Shown here: positions 60,201 through 64,000 of the stretch, piece after piece
Position numbering within the stretch: position 1 is the first letter of the stretch
How the letters are laid out: each line of letters opens with the position of its first letter
Assembly (NCBI GenBank): GCA_008933995.1
Contig: WARS01000030.1
Span: 405,001 to 469,000 of the forward strand
Direction: 5' to 3'
Length of the DNA stretch: 64,000 bases
From: Datnioides undecimradiatus
Taxonomy: Eukaryota; Chordata; Actinopteri; Lobotiformes; Datnioididae
Notes under the pieces: model-generated
What the model saw: the letters and a program-made list of their open reading frames with translations, nothing else
What the model was told of the DNA's origin: nothing
Database searches by the model: none
Translations under genes and position numbers: made by a program

Positions 60201-63200
60201 GGTCAGACTTTGAAAGCCGCAAACAAGCAGTCACTTCTTGATTTGAGGCAGAAACTAAAGATCGATATAATGAGACGTCTGCTGTTAAGACTGCCTTGAT
60301 TCATTTCTTTTTCATTTTTCCTAAAAATGAAGGTGCTGCCCCCGATTTTAATAAAAAGAAATCTTTCTACTCCAGTTTTTAATGACCAGAAAACTGAAAA
60401 ACATCAGTCTATAGTGGTGTATACTGTTGGTGATGTATGCGCGGATGTGTGTGTGTGTGTGTGTGTGTGTGGTGAGAGTGGTGGGCGGTGTTAAAAGTAG
60501 AGGAAAAGAGCGAAGGAAGAGGAGAAAGAGTTATGGTCATGGTCTATACGAGCTGCTGCTGGTGTTCTCCGTGAAAGTGCTGCTGCCTCGCGGCTGTGAC
60601 TCTGCTGCTCACACATTGTGGGTGTGTGTGTGTTTGTGTGCATGTGAGTGTCTTGACAAGGACACATAGCCTGGTAGTGACAGCTGGACAGAGACAAGAC
60701 AGCCATGGGAAATATCATTTCTGCTTGTTAAATCACACACACACACATGCACATCGGTGTAGCCTGCAGCTCTTCTTAGAATTCCTGTAGATGGAGCAGC
60801 TACTGGCGTTGAGATGCAAGAGTAGGAAGTAGGAAGAAGGAGAAGGTCTCTGCTTAGGGAGGGAATGACAGTGGAAAGTTAAATCCTGTATGATGCATTT
60901 GTTGGCGTATGGCTGCTTATTTACTTTTGTTTTCCAAATGAATGATCCCCAGTGAGGGATCAGTCTGAAGTTTGTTCAATTTACAGGCGAATGGTGCGGC
61001 CTCCTATATCAGCTGATCCAACTGCACGCTAAGGAGGACGTGACAGCAGCACAACAACAACATGTGAGGGTAAGGTTTAATGTGACAGCCTTACGGCCTG
61101 TAAGTGTTAAGGCTTTAGCGTTAGCTCCTATAAATACAGATGTTAGCTCGCTAGCACAATGCAACCCATGGGTGTGGTGAAGTTATCCTGATGTTCATGA
61201 CTTCTTCTCTGGTGTATGAGCTCCTCATTTATTGAAAATCACAGTGTTATCAAGAAAAGCGAAATAATTATTATAATTATTATTGTTTGATAGTTGTTTA
61301 TAACTTGTAATGCAGACCTTGAACATCCATCCATCTCCCTGTAAAAGCCCAGTCTGCTGCAGCTGGTGCAGTGCTGTTGGACAGGTACGTGGCCCTCTGC
61401 TCCGCTGTCTCCCAGCCCTCTGTCCCGTCAACAACTCCACCTTCTCTGATTTAGTTGTACGTTATGAAGCACCTCAGGTCATCAGGGACAGGTTCACTCG
61501 GTGTTCCTACCATCAAAACCAAAAAGGTGGAACTCACCTGTGGAACACCTGAACACCTGAGGTCTGCAGACACTGTCAGCTAGTTTCAATCAGGGTTTAA
61601 AACATGACTGCAGCGTCCTGATGACTTAAATCCATGACTTCTTTCTAATTGGTGATGAATCAGTCTAGCGGTATTTTACCTTGCCTCCTGTCTGAATTAT
61701 GCTATGCTATGCTACAACCTGAGCAATGTGTTACCACCTGTTGTTCAGAACCACATTACGCACCACAAGCTTCTTCAATGCACCCAACTGTCTCCATACA
61801 GGAGACAGTGATGTGGCTGAAAACACGGCTTTAGTTTTTATATAGTTAGGATCCCGTTTAGTGAAGCTGCTACAAAATAAGGCTGTGGTCCAGATGCATC
61901 CGCTCTTCTAAATGCAAATTACCCAATTTCAGAAATGACAATTATAGTGTCAGTAATGGCAGTTTAAAAGTATTTATATATTTGCTTTACAACAGATTAT
62001 GACAGTGCATACTGAATGTTGTTTTCTTGCTGTCCTGTTATATATATTCAGGGCTGCGTCAGACTCAATGGCAACTTTGTAAAAGCACATGTTGTGGTGT
62101 ATTGACCATCTGCACCCCTCCCTCTCTCTGACTCTCATTCCCTTCCTCTTCTCTCCAGCTTTTGAAGTTGTTGAGCGCAGAGAGATTAGCTTCACTCCGC
62201 AGTCAAAGGGGGGAATGTGATGATTCAAGAGGGAATGTAACTAATCAGCAGAGAGCTGCAATCCACGGGGACTAGACAGGACAATGCTGCTGGACTCCAG
62301 CTCCCTGTCAGGAATGTATGACAGGACAGAAACAGCCGCAGCCGCTAACCGAGGGCCTGACTGGCTGATTAACTATAACACGCACAAATCTGTGTGTGAA
62401 CCTGTATTGTCATGGTGTGGGGACATCATTTTCTTTACATAGTCACATTATTGGTACTCACACAAGGTTATGTATTGCATTTCACATTTCAGACTGTAAG
62501 AGGAAGTTGTCCTCAGAGCAACTAATGCACTGCAGTCTGCTCTTGTCCTTTGCAGCAGCAGCAACATAACAGATGGTGATGGAGGAGCTCAGGATGGACT
62601 CAGTTCACAAGAGCACAATGATTGGTCCATCCTCTGCTGGGCTTTCCTGGTGATGGAGCAACATTTAGCTCCCACTTGAGGTTCTGCATGATGATGGTGC
62701 TCTTGACCACCAAAAGCAGCTCCTTCTAACTTCTGGAGTTCACCTCAGTCACCTGTGGTCCACATGAAACCACTCGGACGTGGGCACTGCTCTGTCTGAT
62801 CAGCATTTAGTTGCAGAATTAGCCTTTCGAATCGACCCCCGAGAGGACAAAGCTAAAACGAAGCCATCCCATTTTTCAGTTCCGTGACTCTATCTGGGAC
62901 ACTGAGCAGCGCTTGACATTGACTTGTATCAGCAAACAAGCAACTGCAACAACACTGACAAGTTTCCACACTGCCCAAACAGTGGCAGGCACTGGATGAA
63001 AATAATGAGGGCTCTTTTTCCCAGCACAGAGGAGAGCGAGCCGACTGCGGCGCGGACACTTTTCAACTTTGCAAGAGAACTTTTTAGCCGTCATCTGTGA
63101 AATGGGCTGTGATGCCAGTGGCTCGCTGGCTCGTGGCACTCATCTCCGTCCCTGGGCAGCTGAAATGGAGACGGCGGTGATGGAGGGGGGAGGGCTGTGG

Positions 63201-64000
63201 AACTGTATGAGGAGTTTTTGTCATTGTAAAAAAAACAAATCTCCTCTCTTTAACACTGTGAGGTTTGATGTTCAGTATCTTCCCCTGGCAGGAAAAACAC
63301 TACAATATAATATCGTATCAATAAATTCAGGAACTGGCACTCAGAGCCCTGAATCTTTGTGTTTGTAGAGAAATATGAATAACAATATAAAGATTCCTCA
63401 ACCTCGAACTGTATTTGGCTTCTTCAGTTTTTATTAAACCTTTAGAATAAGCTTAACAAAAGTTTCCTTGTAATTAAAAACATAAATATAAAATAGTTTC
63501 TACATTATTACTGTATTCACATCACACTGTGACCTCACTCAAGGGGCCACAGTTCTGGACCAACTCCAATGACTCACCTTCATGTCCCGCATTAACTAAG
63601 CTATTCTTGTACGCATGCAGACACATATTTAGTAACGCATTAACATATGACTTAGACATGTAGCCTCATTATAAACCATTACAGAAATGTCCACGGAAAG
63701 AGAAAAATAATGCATTTGCGCATAAAACACACACACACACAGCTGGAGGCTCATGGACTCATGACTCATGGAAGCACGTGCCTGCAAAAAGCTATAGTAG
63801 CTGACTGCATCAAAGAGAGCAGGATTATTTTCTGTGAATAGCAACGAGGTGAAGCCTGAGCTGCTACTGTATATCTCAGTGTTTCTTTTGTTAGAGAGCT
63901 CCTGACCTTGAAAAGAAGTAATGTGCGTATGATGAGCGGGCAGGGTGGAACAGATCAGGAATCAGGAGCTGTGCATTTAGTAAAGCTTCTCTGGTTTTTG
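54257..64000. other. kiaa1217: 5' intron or upstream part of the sickle tail gene
   Basis: The exon at 54256 needs an upstream coding partner, but none was recognised up to the window end. A minus-strand frame of 155 codons (57150-57617) and one of 87 codons with a hydrophobic stretch (62876-63139) have no family resemblance or convincing splice context. The stretch also contains a CT run at 58,243-58,261, a TG run at 60,446-60,471 and several repeat-poor blocks. Confidence 0.4.
60446..60471. repeat. (TG)n microsatellite
   Basis: Pure TG run of about 13 units. Confidence 0.95.

Noticed and set aside
1-64000. CRISPR arrays, operons, or LTR/viral elements
   Set aside because: No spaced identical repeats, bacterial gene layout, reverse-transcriptase/integrase frames or paired long terminal repeats were seen.

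Overview
The window is nuclear DNA from a ray-finned (teleost) fish. It has short-intron vertebrate genes, abundant (TG)n microsatellites, and teleost-type interspersed repeats: a hAT MITE, L2-like LINE pieces and a tRNA-derived SINE. No prokaryotic, organellar or viral features were seen. Two large protein-coding genes lie tail to tail.

Region 1-14,930 (+ strand): about 3.2 kb of upstream DNA, then a complete paxip1 (PTIP) gene. I placed 23 coding exons at 3320-14755, encoding 1,133 residues with six BRCT domains and a long Gln-rich linker. Every exon junction keeps phase. Two introns carry the hallmarks of the minor (U12) spliceosome, and the last one is an AT-AC intron that ordinary gene finders would miss.

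Region 14,931-18,060: a roughly 3 kb convergent intergenic stretch. It holds a perfect inverted repeat, a homeodomain/POU-motif-rich block that looks like a conserved enhancer, a degenerate 15-bp minisatellite, a CATC microsatellite and a LINE tail.

Region 18,060-64,000 (- strand): the 3' three-quarters or more of a sickle tail (KIAA1217/SKT) family gene. It runs from a poly-Gln exon at 54,256 through the AIP3/Bud6-like domain, coiled-coil exons, proline-rich exons, a 653-codon exon and a Ser-rich last exon ending at 19,751. I placed 22 coding exons. The upstream start exon is not visible, and one short AIP3-domain exon expected between 46,041 and 38,358 could not be found by eye. A CpG-rich candidate alternative promoter lies at about 52.4-52.97 kb.

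Inside the last large intron of this gene (20,537-22,793), on the opposite strand, sits a possible small nested gene. It has an ATG with a signal-like leader, two further open exons with splice sites, a stop at 22,200 and an AATAAA at 22,325. I do not recognise it; it is the best candidate for something undescribed here.

Both main gene products are host proteins that act separately. PAXIP1 is a nuclear adaptor in DNA-damage signalling and H3K4 methylation. SKT is a cytoskeletal/junctional protein linked in mouse to intervertebral disc development. Their adjacency looks positional rather than functional. All assignments come from reading the sequence and remembered family sequences; no search was run.
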